9,794 nt of DNA. Source: an uncultured Bacteroidales bacterium (lineage in GTDB: Bacteria > Bacteroidota > Bacteroidia > Bacteroidales > Paludibacteraceae). Below are positions 1-6,091 of the stretch, piece by piece (within the stretch, counting starts at the first letter, position 1; the number at the start of each line of letters is the position of its first letter). The stretch is from assembly GCA_937901225.1 (NCBI GenBank), contig CALCGX010000133.1, positions 1 through 9,794 of the forward strand, in the 5' to 3' direction. The position numbers and the translations under genes were made by a program. Under the pieces are notes generated by a model. It ran no database searches. It saw nothing but the letters and a program-made list of their open reading frames with translations, and was not told the origin of the DNA.

Positions 1-479
1 ATCGCCATAACTTCATTGAATGGTTGGTCTGGGTCGGCAAAGAAAGGAATCTTTTGTCCCGAAACCAATGTATTGTTCAAGTCGATACCTGCAATACCGG
101 TAGCAATCAATTCACTGGGTTGCTTACGGCGAACTGGGTTCACAGACGGACCGCCAATTTCCACATCCTTACCTTCAATAGCCGGACCACCATCAATAGG
201 ATTACCATATGCATTGAAGAAACGGCCGGCCAATTGGTCGCTCACCTTCAACGAAGGAGCCTTACCCAAGAACACCACCTCTGCATTGGTAGGGATACCA
301 CCGGTACCCTCGAACACCTGCAAAGTGACATCATCACCGGCAATCTTAACTACCTGAGCCAACTTGCCGTTGATAGTAGCCAATTCATCATAACCTACAC
401 CCTTCGCCTTCAACGAACAGGTAGCCTTGGTGATTTGGCTAATTTTTGTATATATCTTTTGGAATGCTGTTGTTGCCAT
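1..479 (-). CDS. ntpB: V/A-type ATP synthase subunit B, N-terminal part (runs off left edge)
   Basis: Subunit B is the non-catalytic nucleotide-binding-fold subunit that alternates with A in the A3B3 head of the V/A-type rotary ATPase, on the cytoplasmic face of the membrane. The first 159 residues are visible, starting MATTAFQKIY. They cover the N-terminal beta-barrel (to about residue 80), the segment GRFFNAYGNPIDGGP (85-99) and the block NPVRRKQPSELIATGIAGID (114-133) leading to LVSGQKIPFF (138-147), all typical of B subunits. The reading frame stays open to the window edge, so about two thirds of the gene, including its C-terminal signatures, is missing. It begins 13 bases after the stop of subunit A, with an AAGGA purine stretch a few bases before the ATG, so it is cotranscribed. 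Identification is firm; no defect is visible. Confidence 0.95.
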   Translation of the reverse strand, partial: MATTAFQKIYTKISQITKATCSLKAKGVGYDELATINGKLAQVVKIAGDDVTLQVFEGTGGIPTNAEVVFLGKAPSLKVSDQLAGRFFNAYGNPIDGGPAIEGKDVEIGGPSVNPVRRKQPSELIATGIAGIDLNNTLVSGQKIPFFADPDQPFNEVMA

Positions 480-492
480 ATCTATTCCTTAT

Positions 493-2241
493 TTATTTAT
501 GTGCAGCAAGCATTTCTCTAATTTGTGCTACATAGCCGTTGTATTGTTCCGACTTGTACACTGCATAGTTCATTTGCTTGCAAACATTAATCATCTTCTT
601 GAAATAATCCACTACATCTTGGAAGTGGTCAAACTTGAAGTCAATCTCACAGATTTCGGTAATCAAATCCAAGATTTCTTCTTGGCGTTCCAACGATGTT
701 ACTGCATCTACTTCGTCGAAAGCATCTTGCTGCAAGATAACAAAGTCGATAATTTCCGATTTCCAGAATGTTTCATGGTAATCTACAGGTACACCATCAT
801 CACCAAGGATGTTGATTTGTTCTGCGATTTCCTTACCACGTTGCATGCGAGTCTTCAACTTCAATACCTTTGGAATCCATTGATCGTTAATACGTTGCTT
901 GATGTAATCAGCAAACTCTGGATATTCCAAATATTTTGAATATGAATCGATTGGGTTCACCGCAGGATAACGTTTCTTATCTGCACGGTCTTGCTCCAAT
1001 GCATAGAAGCAACGAGCCACTTTCTTGGTATTCTCAGTCACAGGCTCCTTCAAGTTACCACCCGCAGGAGATACAGTACCCAAGAAGGTTACTGAACCTG
1101 TAGCACCATTATTAAGGTACACGTAACCTGCGCGCGCATAGAACGCACCGATGATAGCAGACAAGTCCATTGGGAACGCATCTTGACCTGGCAACTCCTC
1201 CAAACGGTTAGACATCTCACGCAACGCTTGTGCCCAACGTGAAGTAGAGTCAGCCATTAAGAGTACGCGGAGACCCATTGAACGGTAGTACTCTGCAATA
1301 GCCATAGAGGTATATACAGATGCCTCACGAGATGCCACTGGCATGTTAGAGGTGTTGGCGATAATGATGGTACGCTCCATCAACTTGCGACCTGTGTGTG
1401 GATCTTCCAATTCTGGGAACTCGGTAAAGGTCTCCACCACCTCGTTTGCACGCTCACCGCAGGCAGCGATGATCACGATGTCAGCCTCAGCTTGTTTAGA
1501 GATAGCGTGTTGGAGCACGGTTTTACCTGTACCGAAAGGACCAGGGATAAATCCTGTACCGCCCTCGCAAATTGGGTTAGCGGTGTCGATTGTACGCACG
1601 CCTGTTTCGAGCAATTTGAATGGACGTGGTTTGCTCTTGTATGCCAATACTGGCTTCTTTACTGGCCATTTTTGTACCATGGTCACATTGTGGTCATTGC
1701 CCTCAGCGTCGGTCAAGACAGCAATAGTGTCGTGAATCTTGTATTCACCAGCAGCTACGATGCTCTTCACGGTGTATGTGCCTTCAAACACAAATGGTAC
1801 CATGATCTTGTGTGGTTGGTAGTTCTCATCTACCTCACCCAACCATGCAGCAGCCTCTACCTTGTCGCCTACCTTAGCGATTGGCTCAAACTTCCATAGC
1901 TTCTCCTCGTCGAGTGGGAAGTTGTACTCACCACGTTGGAGGAAAACGCCGGTCAACTTATCAAGGTCATTTTGCAGACCATCGTAGTTACGGCTCAAAA
2001 GACCAGGACCGAGGGTTACCTCAAGCATGTGTCCTGTAAACTCTACGGTATTGCCGACTTTCAAGCCACGGGTGCTTTCAAACACCTGTACATAGACATT
2101 GTCGCCAATCACCTTAATGACCTCTGCCATCAATCGGGTCTCACCGAGCTTGATGTAGCAGATTTCGTTTTGTGATACAGGTCCATCTACCACCACAGTC
2201 ACCAGGTTGGCGATGATACCTTTTACTTTTCCTGTTGTCAT
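493..2241 (-). CDS. ntpA: V/A-type ATP synthase subunit A (catalytic)
   Basis: This is the catalytic subunit of the V/A-type ATPase head; it hydrolyses or makes ATP while coupled to ion flow through the membrane ring. At 582 residues it has normal family length. It has an N-terminal beta-barrel (1-70), the non-homologous bulge insert characteristic of A subunits (about 110-200), the P-loop GPFGTGKT (234-241), the catalytic-glutamate motif GERANE (262-267, E263), a Walker B strand ending in LLMADSTSRWA (327-337), and EELPGQDAFP (338-357 region), followed by the helical C-terminal domain. The P-loop has Thr where many bacterial and archaeal A subunits have Ala or Ser, a minor change. Its start lies 3 bases after the DUF2764 stop and its end 13 bases before subunit B, so it is the third gene of the operon. 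Nothing suggests inactivity. Confidence 0.97.
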   Translation of the reverse strand: MTTGKVKGIIANLVTVVVDGPVSQNEICYIKLGETRLMAEVIKVIGDNVYVQVFESTRGLKVGNTVEFTGHMLEVTLGPGLLSRNYDGLQNDLDKLTGVFLQRGEYNFPLDEEKLWKFEPIAKVGDKVEAAAWLGEVDENYQPHKIMVPFVFEGTYTVKSIVAAGEYKIHDTIAVLTDAEGNDHNVTMVQKWPVKKPVLAYKSKPRPFKLLETGVRTIDTANPICEGGTGFIPGPFGTGKTVLQHAISKQAEADIVIIAACGERANEVVETFTEFPELEDPHTGRKLMERTIIIANTSNMPVASREASVYTSMAIAEYYRSMGLRVLLMADSTSRWAQALREMSNRLEELPGQDAFPMDLSAIIGAFYARAGYVYLNNGATGSVTFLGTVSPAGGNLKEPVTENTKKVARCFYALEQDRADKKRYPAVNPIDSYSKYLEYPEFADYIKQRINDQWIPKVLKLKTRMQRGKEIAEQINILGDDGVPVDYHETFWKSEIIDFVILQQDAFDEVDAVTSLERQEEILDLITEICEIDFKFDHFQDVVDYFKKMINVCKQMNYAVYKSEQYNGYVAQIREMLAAHK

Positions 2242-2244
2242 ATC

Positions 2245-2964
2245 TTAATCTAATTTTATTCCTTTCTTCATATCTGCTACTAACTCGCGGAACACTTGCT
2301 CGCCTTGCTCTACAGTAAGAAGAGCCCAGCGATTCAGCATCTCGGCTTGCAAGTAGTAAGCCAATACATTCTCAATGGAGAAGTTCACGAATAGTGTCTT
2401 CTCTTCCAACCATGCAAAGCGGATAGCGTCCATCTGTTTCTCACGCTCCATGAGGTTATCAATCTCCACGAGCGCCATCACTTCCGACAGATTATCCATC
2501 ACGCCTGCCAAGCCAAAATCCTTTTGTGGCAAGTCCTTACGCAAGATCTCAGCCACAGGGTTATGCCCAACGATTGCCTTACGCACATCAAAACCGTGAC
2601 GACGACAAATAGTTGCTGCCAATACATTGTTCATGTCTTGGTTGAACGCAAACCATTTGCGAACGAACGCGTTTTTGCTCGCAAGACCCATTTCGTATAG
2701 CACCTGCGTGCGCAAGTCGGTTTCAGATAGCACTTCGCGTGCGTCTTCCCACCAGCTTGGCTGATTCAAGATTGTCTCGTCATACTCAGCAACCTTATCC
2801 AGCACTTCCTGCGCATCAGATGGCATACGCAACACTGAAAGCAGTTGCAGGTCCTTCTCGGTGAGTGTCTCACCAAAAAGCTCCAGCAGAGCGTCCATGG
2901 ACATAGGCGCTTCCCCACCCGCTTTCAAGTCAGGCAAACCAGCCAATAAACATTCGTATCCCAT
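2245..2964 (-). CDS. DUF2764 family protein of the V-ATPase operon (probable subunit C-like)
   Basis: A 239-residue soluble protein, predicted largely alpha-helical, with no signal peptide or membrane segment. The N-terminus (YECLLAGLPDL, 3-13) matches the DUF2764 family pattern of a Tyr-rich start followed by LPDL. Aromatic and charged helices follow, including SWWEDAREVL (70-79) and the Trp/Phe-rich stretch VRKWFAFNQDMNNVLAA (101-117). It sits between the E and A subunit genes, the position occupied by a DUF2764 gene in Bacteroides and by CT309 in Chlamydia V-ATPase operons. Subunit C (the central-stalk socket that attaches the rotor shaft to the ring) is usually encoded in this position in archaeal-type operons, so I infer a C/d-like role. 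Its ATG overlaps the TAA of subunit E (TAATG), which suggests translational coupling. Family assignment is from recognition; the role is inference. Confidence 0.82.
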   Translation of the reverse strand: MGYECLLAGLPDLKAGGEAPMSMDALLELFGETLTEKDLQLLSVLRMPSDAQEVLDKVAEYDETILNQPSWWEDAREVLSETDLRTQVLYEMGLASKNAFVRKWFAFNQDMNNVLAATICRRHGFDVRKAIVGHNPVAEILRKDLPQKDFGLAGVMDNLSEVMALVEIDNLMEREKQMDAIRFAWLEEKTLFVNFSIENVLAYYLQAEMLNRWALLTVEQGEQVFRELVADMKKGIKLD

Positions 2965-3548
2965 TAGAACAATACTTCGATCAATTGTGGACGCAAGAAC
3001 TCTTTGAAGTACTCTACAAACTCCTTCTCACCGAAGTTCAACTTGTAGCCACCTTTCTCTGGTACGATAGCGAAGTCGGTCTTGATACCCTTTACTTCGT
3101 TGATCTTCACACCTTTCTCGAGGAGACCTTTTGCGTTAGCTGTGAAGTATGCCTTCAATGCCTCTGCATCTTTTGCCTCGATAGTTACATCGCCATCTTT
3201 CGCCATTTGCTCAGCGAGTTTAGCGATCACGCCTTGCATGAATTTTGCGTCAGCTGTAGCAGCTTTCACGCTGTCAGCAGCCACTTGCTCGGTCAAGAGA
3301 TTGGTTACCTCTGTCTTGAGTGCGCTTACGCTTTGCTCTGCAAAGAGTTTCAACTCGGCACGAGTGTTCTTGTCCATCTCTGCCAATTTTGCTTCTGCAG
3401 CAGCCAATTTCTCTGCTGCCTCTTTCTCGGCCTTAGCCACAATAGCAGCTGCTTGCTCTTGCGCTTTCGCTACGATTGCTGCTGCCTCGGCATTACCTTT
3501 CTCTACGCCTTCTGCGTAGATCTTGTTGGTCAATTCTGATAGATTCAT
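2964..3548 (-). CDS. ntpE: V/A-type ATP synthase subunit E (peripheral stalk)
   Basis: Subunit E pairs with a G/H-type partner to form the peripheral stalk that holds the catalytic head against rotation. The protein is 194 residues from MNLSELTNKI. A long Ala/Lys/Glu helix (about 10-75) contains three 11-residue repeats (AAAIVAKAQEQ at 22-32, AAAIVAKAEKE at 33-43, and a weaker one at 44-54), typical of right-handed stalk coiled coils. A mixed alpha/beta C-terminal domain (about 110-194) ends FLRPQLIEVLF. The reading frame is open further upstream to 3656, but that stretch covers the promoter and would add a non-conserved basic leader, so I chose the ATG at 3548. No Shine-Dalgarno sequence precedes it; the leader is A-rich, as is usual in this phylum. 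It is the first gene of the operon. Confidence 0.9.
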   Translation of the reverse strand: MNLSELTNKIYAEGVEKGNAEAAAIVAKAQEQAAAIVAKAEKEAAEKLAAAEAKLAEMDKNTRAELKLFAEQSVSALKTEVTNLLTEQVAADSVKAATADAKFMQGVIAKLAEQMAKDGDVTIEAKDAEALKAYFTANAKGLLEKGVKINEVKGIKTDFAIVPEKGGYKLNFGEKEFVEYFKEFLRPQLIEVLF

Positions 3549-3627
3549 TTTGTATATCTTTTTATTAATTATTCGCTTCTTTTTTCCTTTTTTCTGAGCG
3601 TTCGCCCATAAAAGCCCAAAATCGCTA
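3549..3627 (-). other. 5' leader of the V-ATPase operon
   Basis: A leader of about 70 bases runs from the predicted start site (near 3620) to the subunit E ATG. It holds a small hairpin at 3595-3608 (TGGGC/GCTCA on the minus strand with loop GAAC, one G-T pair), then a purine-rich stretch and an AT-rich segment just before the ATG. I see no riboswitch or attenuator with a run of U, so I read it as a plain leader. Confidence 0.45.
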
Positions 3628-3659
3628 CAAAGGTACGACTTTTTTTCGATATACACAAA
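3628..3659 (-). promoter_or_regulatory. Bacteroidota-type promoter of the V-ATPase operon
   Basis: On the minus strand, a -33 box TTTG (3659-3656) is followed after exactly 20 bases by the -7 box TACCTTTG (3635-3628). This is the TTTG / TAnnTTTG consensus of the primary sigma factor of Bacteroidota. Transcription should begin a few bases downstream, near 3620. The spacer carries a run of seven A followed by G, also seen in the ybjQ-family and ppdK promoters of this window. The box placement rules out the upstream start for subunit E. Confidence 0.8.
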
Positions 3660-3660
3660 T

Positions 3661-3677
3661 AATAATTGAAAATTATT
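3661..3677. repeat. AT-only inverted repeat next to the ATPase promoter
   Basis: AATAATT, three bases, AATTATT form a perfect 7-bp inverted repeat one base beyond the -33 box of the ATPase promoter. It could be a binding site or a chance result of AT-rich DNA. It lacks the GC stem and U-run of an intrinsic terminator, so I do not call it the end of the upstream gene. Confidence 0.3.
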
Positions 3678-3763
3678 GTTTTATTGCTGTGTTTTCAACT
3701 TTTTCAACAATTGCTATGAGAGCGGAGAGATAATCGCCTCTAAAAAAAATAGTATGTGGAACT

Positions 3764-4345
3764 TTAATCAATCATGTAGGAACGCAAACGGAGCGCTACA
3801 TCAAAATTACCCTGATATTCAGGAGCAATGTAGGGCTCTTTAATATCCATATACACTTCTCCGCGCGCTGGAATTTCAATGGGGCTTTTAATTTGCTTAA
3901 AACTCACCTTATTACCCTGCTTATCAAAGTAATAGACGCTCACAAAGAGATGAGTGATTCTGCTTTTGCGATTATTCTTCAGTACCAATCTGCCTTTGTT
4001 GTTTTTTAATTGAGTGTATCCCACCAGTTCTACCGATTTTCTTCGTACCTCACCTACCCCATCCAAACAGATATCACAAGATTGCTCGCTATTCGCCGCA
4101 TGATATTGACGAATACCGATATTACTCCCCTTTTGTGCAATTACCTCTGGCACCTCTTCCGTATAAGTCTGATCACTGCTCGTACTTTCCCAAACGGCTA
4201 TCAGCATTACCCCTACCAGGACAATAATCAACAACCTTATTCCCCTTCGTGATTTGTTGTTGCAGGTTTCATTGTTATCGTACCCATCATATCGTTCGTC
4301 TTCATGCGGATTGCGATATATTTCAAACTCCTCATTTCTTTTCAT
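3764..4345 (-). CDS. Single-pass membrane protein with C-terminal beta-sandwich-like domain, unknown function
   Basis: I do not recognise a named family. The 193-residue protein starts with a charged cytoplasmic tail rich in Asp, Glu and Asn (1-33), has one membrane helix (about 36-52, IRLLIIVLVGVMLIAVW), a linker, and an extracytoplasmic domain from about residue 100 that alternates polar and hydrophobic residues like a beta-sandwich. LVLKNNRKSRITHLFVSVYYFDKQG (120-144) resembles FxLYD-type domains: a strand with an Asn-rich turn, then a Tyr/Phe-rich strand. A CxxC pair lies in the linker (C90, C93), on the predicted outer side. Basic residues just before the helix (KSRRG) support an N-inside orientation. 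It follows a gene of the same architecture by 56 bases, with no promoter seen between them, so they are probably one operon and paralogs. No terminator was found after it. Coding is likely; function unknown. Confidence 0.8.
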   Translation of the reverse strand: MKRNEEFEIYRNPHEDERYDGYDNNETCNNKSRRGIRLLIIVLVGVMLIAVWESTSSDQTYTEEVPEVIAQKGSNIGIRQYHAANSEQSCDICLDGVGEVRRKSVELVGYTQLKNNKGRLVLKNNRKSRITHLFVSVYYFDKQGNKVSFKQIKSPIEIPARGEVYMDIKEPYIAPEYQGNFDVALRLRSYMID

Positions 4346-4401
4346 ATGCGTTGATTTTAAAATGCTAAAACTATAAAAACGCCTCTTAAAGTAAGGTTAG
4401 A

Positions 4402-5103
4402 TTAGCGATAAATACGGCTATAGTCGTCGTATTTAGCATACCCCTGTAGCATAAACTCCACTCTATAAAAAGGGTTGTCTGATATGCCTCTCACTTTAGG
4501 TATCTTAAATGTCTTGGTTTCGTGAGGTTGGATTATTGTGTACATGTAGCGTCCACTTCTAGTATTGAAGGTTTGATAATAATTCTTACGGGCACCATAA
4601 TAATAAATACGAGCATCAAAGCCTACTAATACTGTGTCCGTATTATTGCGCAAAGTAATTTTAACTTTGTCTTGAAATCGCATTGGACGGATTTTTTCCA
4701 GAGTTACCGCCTGCGGGTTAAAAGCAGAGTCATTCATTTCCACTACTGGCAACGTAGCTATATGTCCTCTCTCTCCTTTAAACTGATAAACATCGCAATA
4801 GTCCAATGTAAATATGAGGAGAATATATAACAATACGCCTTGCAACTTATCCTTCATCTTGGCAAATGGATTATCTTTTTCGTCTGGTGGTGCTACCTCC
4901 ACCGCTTTCTCATCATATTCGTCATCTGCCTCCTCGTTCTTTACAGCATCTTCATCTACTATCGGTTCGTTATACTTTACATATTCACCATTCATTACCA
5001 TAGTCAACAGATCCGAAGAGGAACGATTTTTTTTCTCATTCTTCTTCTCATTATTAGGCTCATTGGAGGGATGTTCGTGGTGTTTTACATCTTGCTCTGT
5101 CAT
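4402..5103 (-). CDS. Single-pass membrane protein, paralog-like partner of the next gene, unknown function
   Basis: I recognise no named family. The 233-residue product has a long, highly charged, low-complexity cytoplasmic N-terminus (1-80, rich in Glu, Asp, Asn and Lys), one membrane helix (about 87-101, KLQGVLLYILLIFTLDYC region) and an extracytoplasmic C-terminal domain. Within that domain, VKITLRNNTDTVLVGFDARIYYYG (147-170) matches the equivalent stretch of the downstream gene in layout: strand, Asn-Asn turn, then a strand ending in two or three aromatics. A further strand pattern (YTIIQPHETKTFKIPKV) parallels IEIPARGEVYMDIKEP in the partner. This suggests an FxLYD-like or similar immunoglobulin-type fold, inferred from pattern only. 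It is the first gene of a two-gene unit and has its own likely promoter, with a leader of about 25 bases. The ATG at 5103 is the first in frame after the promoter. Confidence 0.8.
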   Translation of the reverse strand: MTEQDVKHHEHPSNEPNNEKKNEKKNRSSSDLLTMVMNGEYVKYNEPIVDEDAVKNEEADDEYDEKAVEVAPPDEKDNPFAKMKDKLQGVLLYILLIFTLDYCDVYQFKGERGHIATLPVVEMNDSAFNPQAVTLEKIRPMRFQDKVKITLRNNTDTVLVGFDARIYYYGARKNYYQTFNTRSGRYMYTIIQPHETKTFKIPKVRGISDNPFYRVEFMLQGYAKYDDYSRIYR

Positions 5104-5134
5104 ACTTAAAATGCAGTTTAATCATATCACCCCG

Positions 5135-5166
5135 CAAAATTACTGAAAATTTCTAATATATGCAAT
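5135..5166 (-). promoter_or_regulatory. Probable promoter of the two membrane-protein genes
   Basis: On the minus strand, a -7 box TAATTTTG (5142-5135) fits TAnnTTTG, and 20 bases upstream lies ATTG (5166-5163), one base off the TTTG -33 consensus. The spacing equals that of the other promoters here, and the position suits the ATG at 5103. It is a weaker match than the others, and the region is AT-rich, so chance is possible. Confidence 0.5.
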
Positions 5167-5259
5167 TTTTTCTAAGAAAAAGTATATAAATCTTGAGGTT
5201 GCTATTATGTTAGATTACCCTTAGAACCTTTAACACTCTGAAAACTTTTTTACCTAAAA

Positions 5260-5291
5260 TTTGCAAAAACGTAAATTTTGTTGTACCTTTG
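5260..5291 (+). promoter_or_regulatory. Promoter of the Asp-box repeat gene
   Basis: TTTG (5260-5263), 20 bases, TACCTTTG (5284-5291): an exact Bacteroidota promoter. The start site should be near 5297, giving a leader of about 20 bases to the ATG at 5317. The -33 box is embedded in an 8-bp palindrome TTTGCAAA (5260-5267) and in a wider inverted repeat AAAATTT / AAATTTT (5256-5262 and 5273-5279), which could be an operator. Confidence 0.8.
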
Positions 5292-5316
5292 CAGCATTAT
5301 TTCAACACATCCGATT

Positions 5317-5664
5317 ATGCCACAAATGATCATGTTGGGCAGCGAGATGATTCGTATCAATCCTGCCAAGAAAACAATCGAGTATTCCACTTCACAAGGC
5401 CGCAGTTGGTCCACGAGATATAGTAGTAGTTCTTGCGGCGAGTTTATCGACCTCCTACCCTACGGCAGTGAACTGCTGGCAGTTACAAGCAAAGGTGTGT
5501 ACTACTCCACATCGCAAGGACGTAGTTGGTCATCCAGATACACAAGTAGCACCTGCGGTGATTTTCAATGCTTGATGGACGAAGGCAGAGAACTACTTGC
5601 CCAAACATCCAAGGGCCTCTACTACAGCACCTCCAGCGGACGTTCGTGGTCAAAGAGGAGATAA
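5317..5664 (+). CDS. Small Asp-box-like (BNR-type) tandem-repeat protein, unknown function
   Basis: A 115-residue protein made almost entirely of repeats. Two copies of exactly 40 residues begin at Y23 and Y63, and a third partial copy begins at Y103. Each starts YSTSxGRSWS, close to the Asp-box (BNR) motif SxDxGxTW of beta-propellers, with Ser in place of the usual Asp. Each full copy continues through a Ser-rich turn and CGxF to ELLAxTSKGxYYSTS. The first 22 residues (GSEMIRINPAKKTIE) look like a degenerate fourth edge of the same unit. There is no signal peptide or membrane segment, so it is predicted to be cytoplasmic. Two to three blades are too few for a closed propeller, so it may oligomerise or be a remnant. 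The open frame extends upstream to 5278, inside the promoter; the ATG at 5317 is the first after the start site. It is followed after 3 bases by the YdeI-like gene. Confidence 0.75.
   Translation: MPQMIMLGSEMIRINPAKKTIEYSTSQGRSWSTRYSSSSCGEFIDLLPYGSELLAVTSKGVYYSTSQGRSWSSRYTSSTCGDFQCLMDEGRELLAQTSKGLYYSTSSGRSWSKRR
5383..5661 (+). repeat. 120-bp in-frame tandem repeat (2.3 copies)
   Basis: Two units of 120 bp (5383-5502 and 5503-5622) and a partial third of 39 bp (5623-5661) encode the 40-residue Asp-box-like repeats. Protein similarity between units is high, while third codon positions have drifted in many places, so the duplication is not recent, though still recognisable at the DNA level. There is no repeat outside the gene. 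Confidence 0.8.
5655..5660 (+). promoter_or_regulatory. Shine-Dalgarno sequence of the YdeI-like gene
   Basis: GAGGAG ends 7 bases before the ATG at 5668 and overlaps the last codons (Lys-Arg-Arg) of the repeat gene. Most other starts in this window lack such a site, so it stands out and fixes the start. Because it depends on Arg codons of the upstream gene, the overlap could also be coincidental. Confidence 0.55.
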
Positions 5665-5667
5665 AAG

Positions 5668-6015
5668 ATGGAAATTACCAACCTTCTCGAGTTTAGCCAT
5701 CGTGCGCAGTTGCGTGAATGGTTTGAGCAGCATGCCACTACCGATAAGGAATGTTGGATAGCTATGTACCGCGTGAAACGCCCTGCTGAGTGTGGCGATT
5801 GCTTGCCGTATATCGATGTAGTGGAGGAGGCATTGTGTTTTGGCTGGATCGACTCCACGCTGAAGCGCCTACCCGATGGCAGATTGGCGCAACGCTTGTC
5901 GCCACGACGCAAACGCAGCCATTGGACGGAACTCAATAAACAACGCTGTGCCGACCTCGAAGCACGCGGGCTGATGATGGAAGCTGGAAGAAAGGCATTG
6001 GCGATGGCAACTTGA
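5668..6015 (+). CDS. YdeI/OmpD-associated (OmdA) family protein, C-terminally short
   Basis: The 115-residue product matches the N-terminal part of the YdeI/OmpD-associated family (COG4430). Visible hallmarks are CWIAMYRVK (29-37), the signature EALCFGWIDS (54-63), the SPR motif (78-80), SHWTELN (84-90) and ARGLMMEAG (99-107). Members I know run to about 190 residues, with a C-terminal half bearing the actual OmdA motif; here the frame stops right after EAGRKALAMAT, and the following 50 bases do not continue the family in any frame. It may be a naturally short form or a truncated gene. Proposed roles in the family (protection against bacteriocins or envelope stress) are poorly supported, so I assign none. 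An unusually good Shine-Dalgarno sequence, GAGGAG at 5655-5660, lies 7 bases before the ATG inside the end of the repeat gene, implying coupled translation. Confidence 0.75.
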   Translation: MEITNLLEFSHRAQLREWFEQHATTDKECWIAMYRVKRPAECGDCLPYIDVVEEALCFGWIDSTLKRLPDGRLAQRLSPRRKRSHWTELNKQRCADLEARGLMMEAGRKALAMAT

Positions 6016-6034
6016 AAAATTACAATAAAGATTC

Positions 6035-6066
6035 CTTGCAAATGTCAGAAAAAAGTTGTACCTTTG
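6035..6066 (+). promoter_or_regulatory. Promoter of the YbjQ-family gene
   Basis: CTTG (6035-6038), 20 bases, TACCTTTG (6059-6066). The -7 box is perfect and the -33 box is one base off. The start site should lie near 6072, leaving a leader of about 20 bases. From TTG to the end of the -7 box it matches the ppdK promoter at 27 of 31 positions. Confidence 0.8.
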
Positions 6067-6091
6067 CAGGGTGAAATAAACATTCAATATT

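Noticed and set aside
2985..3539. Plus-strand open frames opposite subunit E
   Set aside because: They are Cys/Leu/Ser-rich antisense products of an Ala/Lys/Glu-rich coiled-coil gene, with no start signals.
3549..3656. A 36-residue N-terminal extension of ATPase subunit E (start at 3656)
   Set aside because: The extension lies over the promoter boxes at 3628-3659, so most of it could not be in the mRNA, and it does not resemble the family N-terminus.
3692..3708. Tandem TTTTCAAC / TTTTTCAAC
   Set aside because: Two short AT-rich copies in an AT-rich gap; chance is sufficient, with no further structure.
3722..3749. Possible terminator AGAG...CTCT followed by eight A, after the membrane-protein operon
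   Set aside because: The stem is four pairs with mismatches, and for the minus-strand gene the T-run comes before the stem, not after it.
5278..5316. Upstream start of the repeat gene at 5278
   Set aside because: It lies within the promoter, before the predicted transcription start; the ATG at 5317 is the first in the message.
5622..6041. Minus-strand open frame of 139 codons opposite the YdeI-like gene
   Set aside because: The plus-strand frame carries clear family signatures; the minus frame has no recognisable domain and no promoter.
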